Shown one piece after another: positions 1 through 5,570 of a stretch of DNA of 7,892 bases. This DNA comes from Actinomycetota bacterium. Its GTDB lineage: Bacteria > Actinomycetota > Thermoleophilia > Gaiellales > Gaiellaceae. The notes under the pieces were generated by a model. That model ran no database searches and was not told where the DNA came from. It saw only the letters and a program-made list of their open reading frames with translations. A program made the translations under genes and the position numbers. The stretch lies in the NCBI GenBank assembly GCA_019234175.1, contig JAFALP010000247.1:1-7892 (forward strand), given 5' to 3'. Numbering within the stretch: the stretch's first letter is position 1; each line of letters begins with the position of its first letter.

Positions 1-265
1 CGACCGGCGCCTCCCCGACCTGCTCGAGGCGCTCCGGCCGGGCGACCTGCTCATCGTCACCTCCGACCACGGCTGCGACCCGACCACGCCGTCCACGGAC
101 CACTCGCGCGAGTACGCGATGCTGCTCGCCTACGTGGCGGGGCGCAACGCCGCCGGGCAGATCCACGAGGGGGAGTTCGCGGACGTCGGCGCCACCGTGA
201 ACGCATGGCTGAAGGGCAAGTCCGGCGGCCGCAACATCCCCGGCCAGCCGATCCTCACTCCGTGA
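1..265 (+). CDS. deoB: Phosphopentomutase, C-terminal part (5' end outside window)
   Basis: The last 87 codons of phosphopentomutase, read from base 2. The enzyme interconverts (deoxy)ribose 1-phosphate and 5-phosphate, linking nucleoside breakdown to central metabolism, and is cytosolic. The fragment carries two family metal-binding motifs. SDHG at fragment residues 21-24 supplies an Asp-His pair, and TDHSRE at 32-37 supplies a second His 11 residues after the first, the same spacing as in the Bacillus enzyme (His328 to His339, from memory). The tail [12 protein letters not shown] is the usual C-terminal helix of this alkaline-phosphatase-superfamily enzyme. About four fifths of the normal ~390-residue protein lies upstream of the window. 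The TGA stop overlaps the GTG of deoA as GTGA, so the two genes are probably translationally coupled. Assignment is firm because both motifs and the partner gene agree. Confidence 0.93.
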   Translation, partial: DRRLPDLLEALRPGDLLIVTSDHGCDPTTPSTDHSREYAMLLAYVAGRNAAGQIHEGEFADVGATVNAWLKGKSGGRNIPGQPILTP

Positions 266-1551
266 CACCGATCCCGGAGCTGATCGCGCGCAAGCGCGAC
301 GGCGGCGACCTCTCCGCCGAGGAGATCGACGAGCTCATCCTCGCCGACGTGCCCGACTACCAGCTGGCCGCGTTCCTCATGGCCGTCTACTTCCGCGGCC
401 TCTCCACCCGCGAGACGTTCGCGCTCACCGACGCGATGGTGCGCAGCGGAGAGACGATCGACCTGCACGCCGCGCTCGGCCGCCGCGTCGTCGACAAGCA
501 CTCGACGGGCGGCGTGGGGGACAAGGCGACGCTCGCGGTCGGTCCGGTCGTCGCCGCGTGCGGCGTGCCGTTCGGGAAGATGAGCGGCCGCGGGCTCGGG
601 CACACGGGCGGGACGCTCGACAAGCTCGAGTCCATCCCCGGCTTCCGCGTCGAGCTGACGACGGACGAGTTCGTCTCGCAGGTGCGCGACATCGGCATCG
701 CCGTCGTCGGGCAGACGGCGAACCTCGTCCCGGCCGACAAGCGGCTGTACGGCCTCCGCGACGTCACGGCGACGGTCGACAACGTGTCGCTCATCGCGGC
801 GAGCATCATGTCGAAGAAGATCGCGTCGGGCGCCGACGCGATCGTGCTCGACGTGAAGGTGGGCGACGGCGCGTTCATGAAGTCGGTCGCCGACGCCGAG
901 GTGCTCTCCGAGGCGATGATCTCGCTCGGCCGGCATGCGGGTCGCGACGTCGTCTGCGAGCTCACCGACATGGACCAGCCGCTCGGCCGCGCCGTCGGCA
1001 ACGCGCTCGAGGTGCGCGAGGCGGTGGCGACGCTGAAGGGCGAAGGGCCCGACGACCTGGAGGCGCTCGTCGTCGAGTCGTGCGCGCACCTGCTCGAGCT
1101 GTCCGATCTCGGCGTCGACCTCGAGGAGGGACGCCGGCGCGCGCGCGCGGCGATCGCGGACGGGTCGGCGGTGGAGGCGTACGAGCGCTGGATCCACGCG
1201 CAGGGCGGCGACCCGGCCGACGGCGCGCTCCCGCGGGCGCCGTTCATCCGCGAGGTGTTCGCGGGACGGGACGGGTTCGTGCACGCGCTGCCCGCGCTGC
1301 CGATCGGCCTCGCCGCCGTCCACCTCGGCGCCGGCCGTCGCACGAAGGACGATCCCGTCGACCACGCCGTCGGGATCGTGTGCCGGAAGAAGCGCGGCGA
1401 CGCCGTCGAGGAGGGCGAGGTGCTCGCCGAGATCCATGCGCGCGACGAGGCATCGGCCGTGGAAGCGGCCACTGCCGTGCACGACGCGTACGAGCTCGGC
1501 GACGACGCGCCCCGCGCCGTCCCGATCGTGCTCGAAACGATCGGTGCCTGA
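262..1551 (+). CDS. deoA: Pyrimidine-nucleoside (thymidine) phosphorylase
   Basis: A 429-residue cytosolic enzyme that cleaves pyrimidine (deoxy)nucleosides with phosphate to free base and (deoxy)ribose 1-phosphate, the substrate of the neighbouring deoB product. The GTG start at 262 gives the expected N-terminus ([13 protein letters not shown]) and normal family length. An earlier in-frame ATG at 205 would lie deep inside deoB and add 19 unrelated residues. Motifs seen: phosphate-binding [10 protein letters not shown] at 79-88; the thymidine phosphorylase signature [18 protein letters not shown] at 106-123; and base-contacting Arg166, Ser181 and Lys185, spaced as in characterised family members (R168/S183/K187 in Geobacillus, from memory). 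The C-terminal [14 protein letters not shown] region is also typical. No Shine-Dalgarno precedes the GTG, so initiation probably depends on deoB translation. The sequence resembles the broad-specificity enzyme (EC 2.4.2.2, pdp) at least as much as strict thymidine phosphorylase (EC 2.4.2.4); substrate range cannot be settled here. Confidence 0.95.
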   Translation: MTPIPELIARKRDGGDLSAEEIDELILADVPDYQLAAFLMAVYFRGLSTRETFALTDAMVRSGETIDLHAALGRRVVDKHSTGGVGDKATLAVGPVVAACGVPFGKMSGRGLGHTGGTLDKLESIPGFRVELTTDEFVSQVRDIGIAVVGQTANLVPADKRLYGLRDVTATVDNVSLIAASIMSKKIASGADAIVLDVKVGDGAFMKSVADAEVLSEAMISLGRHAGRDVVCELTDMDQPLGRAVGNALEVREAVATLKGEGPDDLEALVVESCAHLLELSDLGVDLEEGRRRARAAIADGSAVEAYERWIHAQGGDPADGALPRAPFIREVFAGRDGFVHALPALPIGLAAVHLGAGRRTKDDPVDHAVGIVCRKKRGDAVEEGEVLAEIHARDEASAVEAATAVHDAYELGDDAPRAVPIVLETIGA

Positions 1552-2380
1552 GCTCCCCGAGGTCGAGACGGAGCGCGGCCGCCTCGCAGCGGTCGCCGAC
1601 GGGAAGCGCATCGTGTCCGCACGCATCGACGACGCGCGCCTCACGCGGCCCGAGGACCCGAGCCTCGTCGCGGCGATCCTGGAAGGCGATCGCGTCGCCG
1701 CCGTCGACCGCCGCGGCAAGTACATCGTCGTCCGCCTCGACAGCGGCAACGACCTGCTCGTCCACCTGCGGATGACCGGCGGGTTCCGCTACGCGCCGGC
1801 GACGCACGAGCGCGCCGTCCTCGAGCTCGAGGACGGCAGCCGCGTCGCCTATCGCGACACGCGACGCTTCGGCACGTGGCTCCTCACCGACGACGAGGAC
1901 GCAGAACGGCTGCTCGACGTGAAGAACGGGCCGGAGCCGCTCGGCCCCGGATTCACCACCGACTTCCTCGCGCGCCGCCTCGCCGGGCGGAAGGCCCCCG
2001 TCAAGGCTGCGATCCTCGACCAGCGCACCGTCGCCGGGCTCGGGAACATCTACTCGGACGAAGCGCTCTGGTACGCGCGGATCAATCCCATGAAGCCGGC
2101 CGGCGAGCTGTCACGCGAGGAGGTCGCGGCGCTGCGCACCGGCATCCGCAAGGCACTGCGGCTCGGCATCGACCGCCAGGGCGCCGACCTCGGCGACGGC
2201 GCCTACGCCGGCGGCCGCATGCAGGACGAGTTCCGGGCATACGGGCGCGAGGACGAGCCGTGCCCGCGTTGCGGGACGCCGATCGCGAAGACGCGCGTCG
2301 GCGGCCGCGGCACGTCGTACTGCCCGAGCTGTCAGGCGGCGAGCCGGCCCTCGCGGTCGAGCCGCCAGAGCTCGGTGTAG
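1544..2380 (+). CDS. mutM: Formamidopyrimidine-DNA glycosylase (Fpg/MutM)
   Basis: A 278-residue base-excision-repair enzyme that removes 8-oxoguanine and ring-opened purines from DNA and nicks the resulting abasic site. The GTG at 1544 is fixed by the product: after removal of the initiator residue the chain starts PELPEVET, with the catalytic N-terminal Pro and Glu. Counting the initiator as 1, other key residues are Lys59 in RRGKY, Met77 in HLRMTG, and Arg107/Phe109 in DTRRFG. Met77 and Arg107/Phe109 are the helix-filling residues that favour Fpg over Nei. The helix-two-turn-helix (GLGNIYSDEALW) lies around 165-176. The zinc finger is Cys240-x2-Cys243-x16-Cys260-x2-Cys263, with the conserved GGR-T loop. 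The start overlaps the deoA stop by 8 bases. The family normally ends a few residues after YCPxCQ; here a Ser/Arg-rich 14-residue tail follows, read from DNA antisense to the glutaredoxin gene. Confidence 0.95.
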   Translation: MPELPEVETERGRLAAVADGKRIVSARIDDARLTRPEDPSLVAAILEGDRVAAVDRRGKYIVVRLDSGNDLLVHLRMTGGFRYAPATHERAVLELEDGSRVAYRDTRRFGTWLLTDDEDAERLLDVKNGPEPLGPGFTTDFLARRLAGRKAPVKAAILDQRTVAGLGNIYSDEALWYARINPMKPAGELSREEVAALRTGIRKALRLGIDRQGADLGDGAYAGGRMQDEFRAYGREDEPCPRCGTPIAKTRVGGRGTSYCPSCQAASRPSRSSRQSSV

Positions 2381-2577
2381 CCGCCGATCGGCACGCCGTC
2401 GACGACGACCTGCGGCACCGTCCAGCCGCCGGTCAGGTCGTGCAGCTTCTGCCGGAACGACGGGTCGTCGTCGTCCAGCGGGATCTCCTCGTACCCGATG
2501 CCGCGCGACTGGAGCAGCGTCTTCGCACGCACGCAGTAGCCGCACCACGAAGTCGTATACATCTGAATCCGTGCCAC
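2332..2577 (-). CDS. grxC: Glutaredoxin (Grx3-like, CGYC active site)
   Basis: An 81-residue single-domain thiol-disulphide oxidoreductase of the thioredoxin fold. It carries a YTTSWCGYC redox centre (Cys12, Cys15), the cis-proline motif TVPQ at 53-56 and the glutathione-site style IGG at 64-66, followed by ELWRLDREGRL. The overall pattern matches bacterial Grx3, but the CGYC centre is that of actinobacterial mycoredoxin rather than the usual CPYC, so the reductant could be mycothiol or glutathione; this is inference. The GTG at 2577 gives the normal MARIQMYTT N-terminus. An AGGAG overlaps that GTG and is 14 bases from an internal ATG at 2562, so the exact start is slightly uncertain. It begins 7 bases after the histidine kinase stop, suggesting one mRNA. 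Its last codons overlap the 3' end of mutM on the opposite strand by 49 bases. Confidence 0.88.
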   Translation of the reverse strand: MARIQMYTTSWCGYCVRAKTLLQSRGIGYEEIPLDDDDPSFRQKLHDLTGGWTVPQVVVDGVPIGGYTELWRLDREGRLAA

Positions 2578-2581
2578 TCCT
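2577..2581 (-). promoter_or_regulatory. Possible ribosome binding site of the glutaredoxin gene
   Basis: AGGAG on the minus strand in the 7-base gap after the kinase stop. Its last G is the first base of the chosen GTG, which is too close for normal use. Relative to an ATG five codons later (2562) the gap is 14 bases, longer than ideal. Translation may instead follow re-initiation by ribosomes finishing the kinase. Confidence 0.35.
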
Positions 2582-2584
2582 GGT

Positions 2585-3787
2585 TCAAAACGATGGAACG
2601 GGCGGATTCGTTCCCCCCAGCGGGATGCGCGCGCGGAACGTCGTGCCCTCGCCGGAGCTGTCCACCTCGAGCGCGCCGTGGTGCGCGTCGACGATCGCCT
2701 TCGCGATGGTCAGCCCGAGGCCCGTGCCGGGCACGGCGTTGACCGTCGCCTCGCGCGCGCGGAAGAACGGATCGAAGAGGCGCTCGCGGTCCTCCGCCGC
2801 GATGCCGTCGCCGGTGTCCGTCACCTCGAGGACGAGCTGGCCGTCCCTCCGGCCCGAGCGGACGACGACGCGGCCGCCGTCCGGCGTGAACTTGATCGCG
2901 TTGGAGACGAGGTTGTCGAGCAGCTGCGACAGCCGGCGGTGGTCGGCGACGACGGCGCCGCTCGTGCCGTGCTCGGCGCGCAGGACGATCGTGCGCGCGT
3001 CCGCGGCCGGGCGCGCGCTCTCCACCGTGTCGTCGACGAGCGTCGGCACGTCGACGACGTCGTCCTGCACATGGAGGAGTCCGCGGTCCGCCTCGACGAC
3101 GAGCAGCAGCTCCTCGACGAGCGCCATGAGCCGCTCGGACCCGCGGCGGACGATGCCGAGGTACGCGTTCTGCTGCGGGGTGAGGTTGCCCGCGTCCTCC
3201 TCCAGCATCTCCAGGTAGCCGGTGATCGAGGTGAGCGGCGTGCGGAGCTCGTGCGAGACGACGGCGACGAGCGAGTCGCGCAGCGCGGCCAGCTCCTCCG
3301 AGCGGCGCGCGTGATCGCGATCGATGCGGCCCGAGCGGCGCGCGAGCTCGAACTGCAGCGCGAGGAGGACGATGAGCAGCCCGGTGGCGGAGGCCCACAG
3401 GATGAGCCAGGAGCGGGTTTCGGGATACAGCGTCTTGGACTCGCGTGACAGGCGGCCGAGCTCTGCGTCGATGCGCTGCTCGAGCGTCGAGAAGTTCGTC
3501 CGCCCGCGCAGGTACTGGAACAGGAGCGGACGTATGCGCGCTCCCTCGGCCGCGTCGTGCGCGCCGACGGCGCGGTAGGCGGCCATGACGTCGGCGTTGT
3601 CGCCCTCGAGCACGGCGCTCTGCAGCTCCTGCGTCCGGATCTGCTGCCGTTCGAGGACCGCGGCGCGGTGGAGGTGGAGGCTGCCGACGATGCCCGCGCC
3701 GACGGCGAGCGCGAGCATGCAGGCGCTCAGCGTCAGGACGACGCGCTCACGCCGCCGCCGAAGCCACCGCCGCAGGTCGCCCCACAT
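2585..3787 (-). CDS. Membrane sensor histidine kinase (orphan in this window)
   Basis: A 400-residue two-component sensor kinase, counted from the ATG at 3787. Longer in-frame readings run into the promoter gap and recO. In order: a basic N-terminus (RRWLRRRRER), membrane segment 1 at about 16-37, an extracytoplasmic sensor of about 90 residues (38-126), membrane segment 2 at about 127-144, a short linker of about 30 residues, the HisKA dimerisation domain with phospho-accepting His179 in SHELRTPLT, and a HATPase_c domain. The ATPase domain has the N box (DNLVSNAIKFTPDGG, Asn296), G1 (DTGDGI, 324-329), F box (FDPFFRA) and G2 (GTGLGLTIAK, 354-363). All catalytic boxes are intact. The sensor region matches nothing I recognise, has no cysteine, and the linker is too short for an ordinary HAMP domain. 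No response regulator is in the window. It is followed after 7 bases by glutaredoxin and is divergent from recO. The stimulus is unknown. Confidence 0.92.
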   Translation of the reverse strand: MWGDLRRWLRRRRERVVLTLSACMLALAVGAGIVGSLHLHRAAVLERQQIRTQELQSAVLEGDNADVMAAYRAVGAHDAAEGARIRPLLFQYLRGRTNFSTLEQRIDAELGRLSRESKTLYPETRSWLILWASATGLLIVLLALQFELARRSGRIDRDHARRSEELAALRDSLVAVVSHELRTPLTSITGYLEMLEEDAGNLTPQQNAYLGIVRRGSERLMALVEELLLVVEADRGLLHVQDDVVDVPTLVDDTVESARPAADARTIVLRAEHGTSGAVVADHRRLSQLLDNLVSNAIKFTPDGGRVVVRSGRRDGQLVLEVTDTGDGIAAEDRERLFDPFFRAREATVNAVPGTGLGLTIAKAIVDAHHGALEVDSSGEGTTFRARIPLGGTNPPVPSF

Positions 3788-3794
3788 CGTGGCC

Positions 3795-3800
3795 AGCTTA
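3795..3800 (-). promoter_or_regulatory. Candidate -10 element of the histidine kinase-glutaredoxin unit
   Basis: TAAGCT on the minus strand (TANNNT), followed by exactly 7 bases and then the ATG at 3787. Transcription would begin at or next to the A of the start codon, giving a leaderless mRNA. No Shine-Dalgarno lies upstream and no convincing -35 is visible. This position also supports the chosen kinase start. Confidence 0.6.
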
Positions 3801-3823
3801 CGGTTCACGCCCGGCCCGCTGCC

Positions 3824-3829
3824 TAGACT
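3824..3829 (+). promoter_or_regulatory. Candidate -10 element of recO
   Basis: TAGACT (TANNNT) followed by exactly 7 bases and then the recO GTG at 3837, which predicts a leaderless transcript. It lies 23 bases from the oppositely directed -10 of the kinase gene in the same 49-base gap. No clear -35 was found. Confidence 0.6.
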
Positions 3830-3836
3830 GGACAGG

Positions 3837-4586
3837 GTGGCGGGACGGACGTACAAGACCGAGGCGGTCGTGCTCCGCTCCATTCGCTTCGGCGAGGCCG
3901 ACCGCGTGCTGCACGTGTACACGCTCGACCGCGGCCGGGTCGGCGCGGTGGCGAAAGGGGTGCGGAAGACGACGTCGCGCTTCGGCGCGCGGCTCGAGCC
4001 GCTGTCGCATGTCGAGCTGATGCTGCATCAAGGGTCGGGAGAGCTCCAGACGGTGACGGGGGTGCACCTGCTGCGGCCGCACCGGGCGGCCCGTGAGGAC
4101 TTTTACCGGCTCACGATTGGCCTGATTGGAGCAGAAGCGATGCTCCGGCTCTTCAGCGAGCAGGAGGCGAACCCGCGGGCCTTCACCGCCCTGACGCGGT
4201 TCCTCGACCTCCTGGACGAGGCGCCGCACGTCGCTCAGCGTCCGGCGCTCGACCCGCTCGCGCTCTCCTTCCAGCTGAAGCTCCTGTGGCTGTCCGGCTA
4301 CCTGCCGCACCTGACGAGCTGCGCCGAGTGCGGCGCGGCGGACGCGACCCTCGTCGGCTACTCGCCGCGCGCCGGCGGCGCCGTGTGCGGCGCCTGCGCC
4401 GGGCAGACGGAGGCGCTCGGCCTCAGCCCCACGGGCATCCGCGCGATCGAGACGCTGCTCGCGAGCCCGCTCGCCGACGCCGGCGCCGTGGACATGAACG
4501 AGCGCTCGTCACGCGACGCGCTCCGCCTCGTGCAGGCGTCGTACGAGTACCACGGCGGCTTCCGCCTCAGAACACTCAGCGCGTGA
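3837..4586 (+). CDS. recO: DNA recombination/repair protein RecO
   Basis: A 249-residue recombination mediator that, with RecR and RecF, loads RecA onto SSB-coated single-stranded DNA and anneals strands. The GTG at 3837 gives the family N-terminus (YKTEAVVLRSIRFGEADRV), the start of the OB-fold that fills about residues 1-80. A helical C-terminal domain follows. It holds a four-cysteine zinc site, Cys162-x2-Cys165-x18-Cys184-x2-Cys187, as in Deinococcus-type RecO; E. coli RecO lacks it. The length is normal (about 240-270). Longer in-frame readings start inside the divergent kinase gene and are not supported. Its TGA overlaps the GTG of the acetyltransferase gene by 4 bases. Other bacteria often place recO next to era; here the partner is a GNAT gene. 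Confidence 0.95.
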   Translation: MAGRTYKTEAVVLRSIRFGEADRVLHVYTLDRGRVGAVAKGVRKTTSRFGARLEPLSHVELMLHQGSGELQTVTGVHLLRPHRAAREDFYRLTIGLIGAEAMLRLFSEQEANPRAFTALTRFLDLLDEAPHVAQRPALDPLALSFQLKLLWLSGYLPHLTSCAECGAADATLVGYSPRAGGAVCGACAGQTEALGLSPTGIRAIETLLASPLADAGAVDMNERSSRDALRLVQASYEYHGGFRLRTLSA

Positions 4587-5005
4587 GGCGCGACCTCGGC
4601 GACGGCTACGAGCTCGACGACGACCGCGACCGGGTCGACGTCGACGCCGTGCACGCGTATCTGTCCGAGGAGGCCTACTGGGCGCTCGGCCGTCCGCGGA
4701 CGGAGGTGGAGCGGCTCGTGCGCGAGGCGCAGCGCGTCGTCGGCCTGTACAAGGACGGCGCGCAGGTCGGCTTCTGCCGCGCCACGACCGACGACATGTC
4801 GTTCGCGTACCTCGCCGACGTGTATGTGCTCGCCGAGCATCGCGGGCGCGGGCTCGGCGTCGAGCTCGTGCGCGAGATGGTGGACAACGGGCCGTACGCG
4901 GGCCGCGCGTGGCTCCTGCACACCCGCGACATGCACGGCCTGTACGCGAAGCTCGGGTTCGGCGTTCCCGGCGAGCGGGTTATGGAGCGGCCGCGAAGTT
5001 CGTGA
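4583..5005 (+). CDS. GNAT family N-acetyltransferase
   Basis: A 140-residue single-domain acetyltransferase that should transfer the acetyl group of acetyl-CoA to an unknown amine. The GTG start overlaps the recO stop as GTGA. The acetyl-CoA-binding motif A is LADVYVLAEHRGRGLG at 77-92, with the pyrophosphate loop R87-G-R-G-L-G92. The segment VGFCRATTDD before it is the beta-4 region, and TRDMHGLYAKLGF at 114-126 is the conserved C-terminal part of a common small COG0454-type subfamily. The N-terminal LSEEAYWALGRPRTEVERLV stretch also belongs to that subfamily. Nothing identifies the substrate. The gene may be a passenger of recO transcription rather than a repair protein. Its last 26 bases overlap the end of the convergent lipoprotein gene. 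Confidence 0.88.
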   Translation: MRRDLGDGYELDDDRDRVDVDAVHAYLSEEAYWALGRPRTEVERLVREAQRVVGLYKDGAQVGFCRATTDDMSFAYLADVYVLAEHRGRGLGVELVREMVDNGPYAGRAWLLHTRDMHGLYAKLGFGVPGERVMERPRSS

Positions 5006-5570
5006 AGCGCATCGAGCCGCCCTCGCACACCGACGTCGGGTTCTGAATCGGCGCGTCCAGCTTGCCGCCGCCCGGCGCGGTGACGAGGAGGACCGTCGCG
5101 ACCGGCTGGCACGGCGATCCCGGTGCCTGGTTGTCGCCGGTGCCGGGGACATCCGGCGAGAAGCGCGCGTCCGACGTGGCCGCCTTGCCGTGCGCGAGCG
5201 AGATCTTCGCCGCCGTGCCCTGGTTCGGCTGCACCGACGGAGACGTCGGCAATGCGACGCCGGTGGTGCTGAGCAGCTGCACCTGCGGGATCCCGGACAG
5301 GTAGCACGGCGTCGGCCCGGTGTTCGTCAGCGTCAGCCGGTAGGTGATCTGCCCGGCGCCGGCGCTGCCGGGGACGCCCGCGAAGTCGCCCTGCAGGCTG
5401 GAGGCGGCGCACGCCGTCGTCGCCGTGTGCGGCGTGGTGGTCGTCGTCGCCGGCTTCGTCACCGTGACCGTGCGCACGTGCGTGACCGTGTTCGTGACCG
5501 TGACGGTCTTCGATCCGCCGCACCCGGCAAGGGCGACGACGGCGCCGACTGCGAGCGCGACGAGCCTCAT
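4980..5570 (-). CDS. DUF4232-like secreted lipoprotein
   Basis: A 196-residue predicted surface lipoprotein. The ATG at 5570 opens a signal peptide (MRLVALAVGAVVALAGC) with lipobox LAGC and lipidation site Cys17, so the protein should be anchored to the outer face of the cytoplasmic membrane. Residues 20-53 are a Thr/Val-rich spacer containing TVTVT units. Residues about 54-196 resemble the DUF4232 domain common in actinobacterial secreted proteins: beta-rich, with LTNTGPTPCYLSG at 81-93. Four cysteines (54, 89, 154, 182) could form two disulphides. The start overlaps the glycyl-tRNA synthetase stop as ATGA, implying co-transcription and coupled translation. The frame stays open far upstream but only as a shadow across the synthetase gene; the signal peptide fixes the start. 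The function is unknown and the family name is from pattern recognition. Confidence 0.85.
   Translation of the reverse strand: MRLVALAVGAVVALAGCGGSKTVTVTNTVTHVRTVTVTKPATTTTTPHTATTACAASSLQGDFAGVPGSAGAGQITYRLTLTNTGPTPCYLSGIPQVQLLSTTGVALPTSPSVQPNQGTAAKISLAHGKAATSDARFSPDVPGTGDNQAPGSPCQPVATVLLVTAPGGGKLDAPIQNPTSVCEGGSMRFTNFAAAP
5463..5502. repeat. Short direct repeats in the lipoprotein spacer
   Basis: The 10-mer CGTGACCGTG occurs three times, at 5463-5472, 5481-5490 and 5493-5502. Read on the minus strand it encodes the alternating Thr/Val spacer (TVTVTNTVTHVRTVTVT) after the lipobox. This is low-complexity coding sequence and a likely site of length variation by slippage. Confidence 0.7.

Noticed and set aside
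205..261. Upstream ATG extension of deoA
   Set aside because: It would overlap deoB by 61 bases and add 19 residues unlike the family N-terminus. GTG 262 gives the expected start and a GTGA junction.
130..1749. 539-codon minus-strand open frame opposite deoA and mutM
   Set aside because: It lies antisense to well-recognised enzymes, is Arg-rich with no domain, and is explained by codon bias in G+C-rich DNA.
3801..3809. Possible -35 element (GGTTCAC-like) for recO
   Set aside because: The match to TTGACA is weak and the spacing to the -10 is about 14 bases, so it is not called.
3585..3836. Upstream in-frame extension of recO
   Set aside because: It lies within the divergent kinase gene, encodes Arg-rich noise and crosses the candidate recO promoter.
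3788..3922. Upstream in-frame extension of the histidine kinase by 45 codons
   Set aside because: It runs antisense into recO and across both promoters. ATG 3787 is followed by a normal basic leader and first membrane segment.
5463..5502. Repeats considered as a regulatory iteron or CRISPR-like array
   Set aside because: Three near-adjacent 10-mers lie fully inside a Thr/Val spacer in the correct frame; ordinary low-complexity coding sequence explains them.
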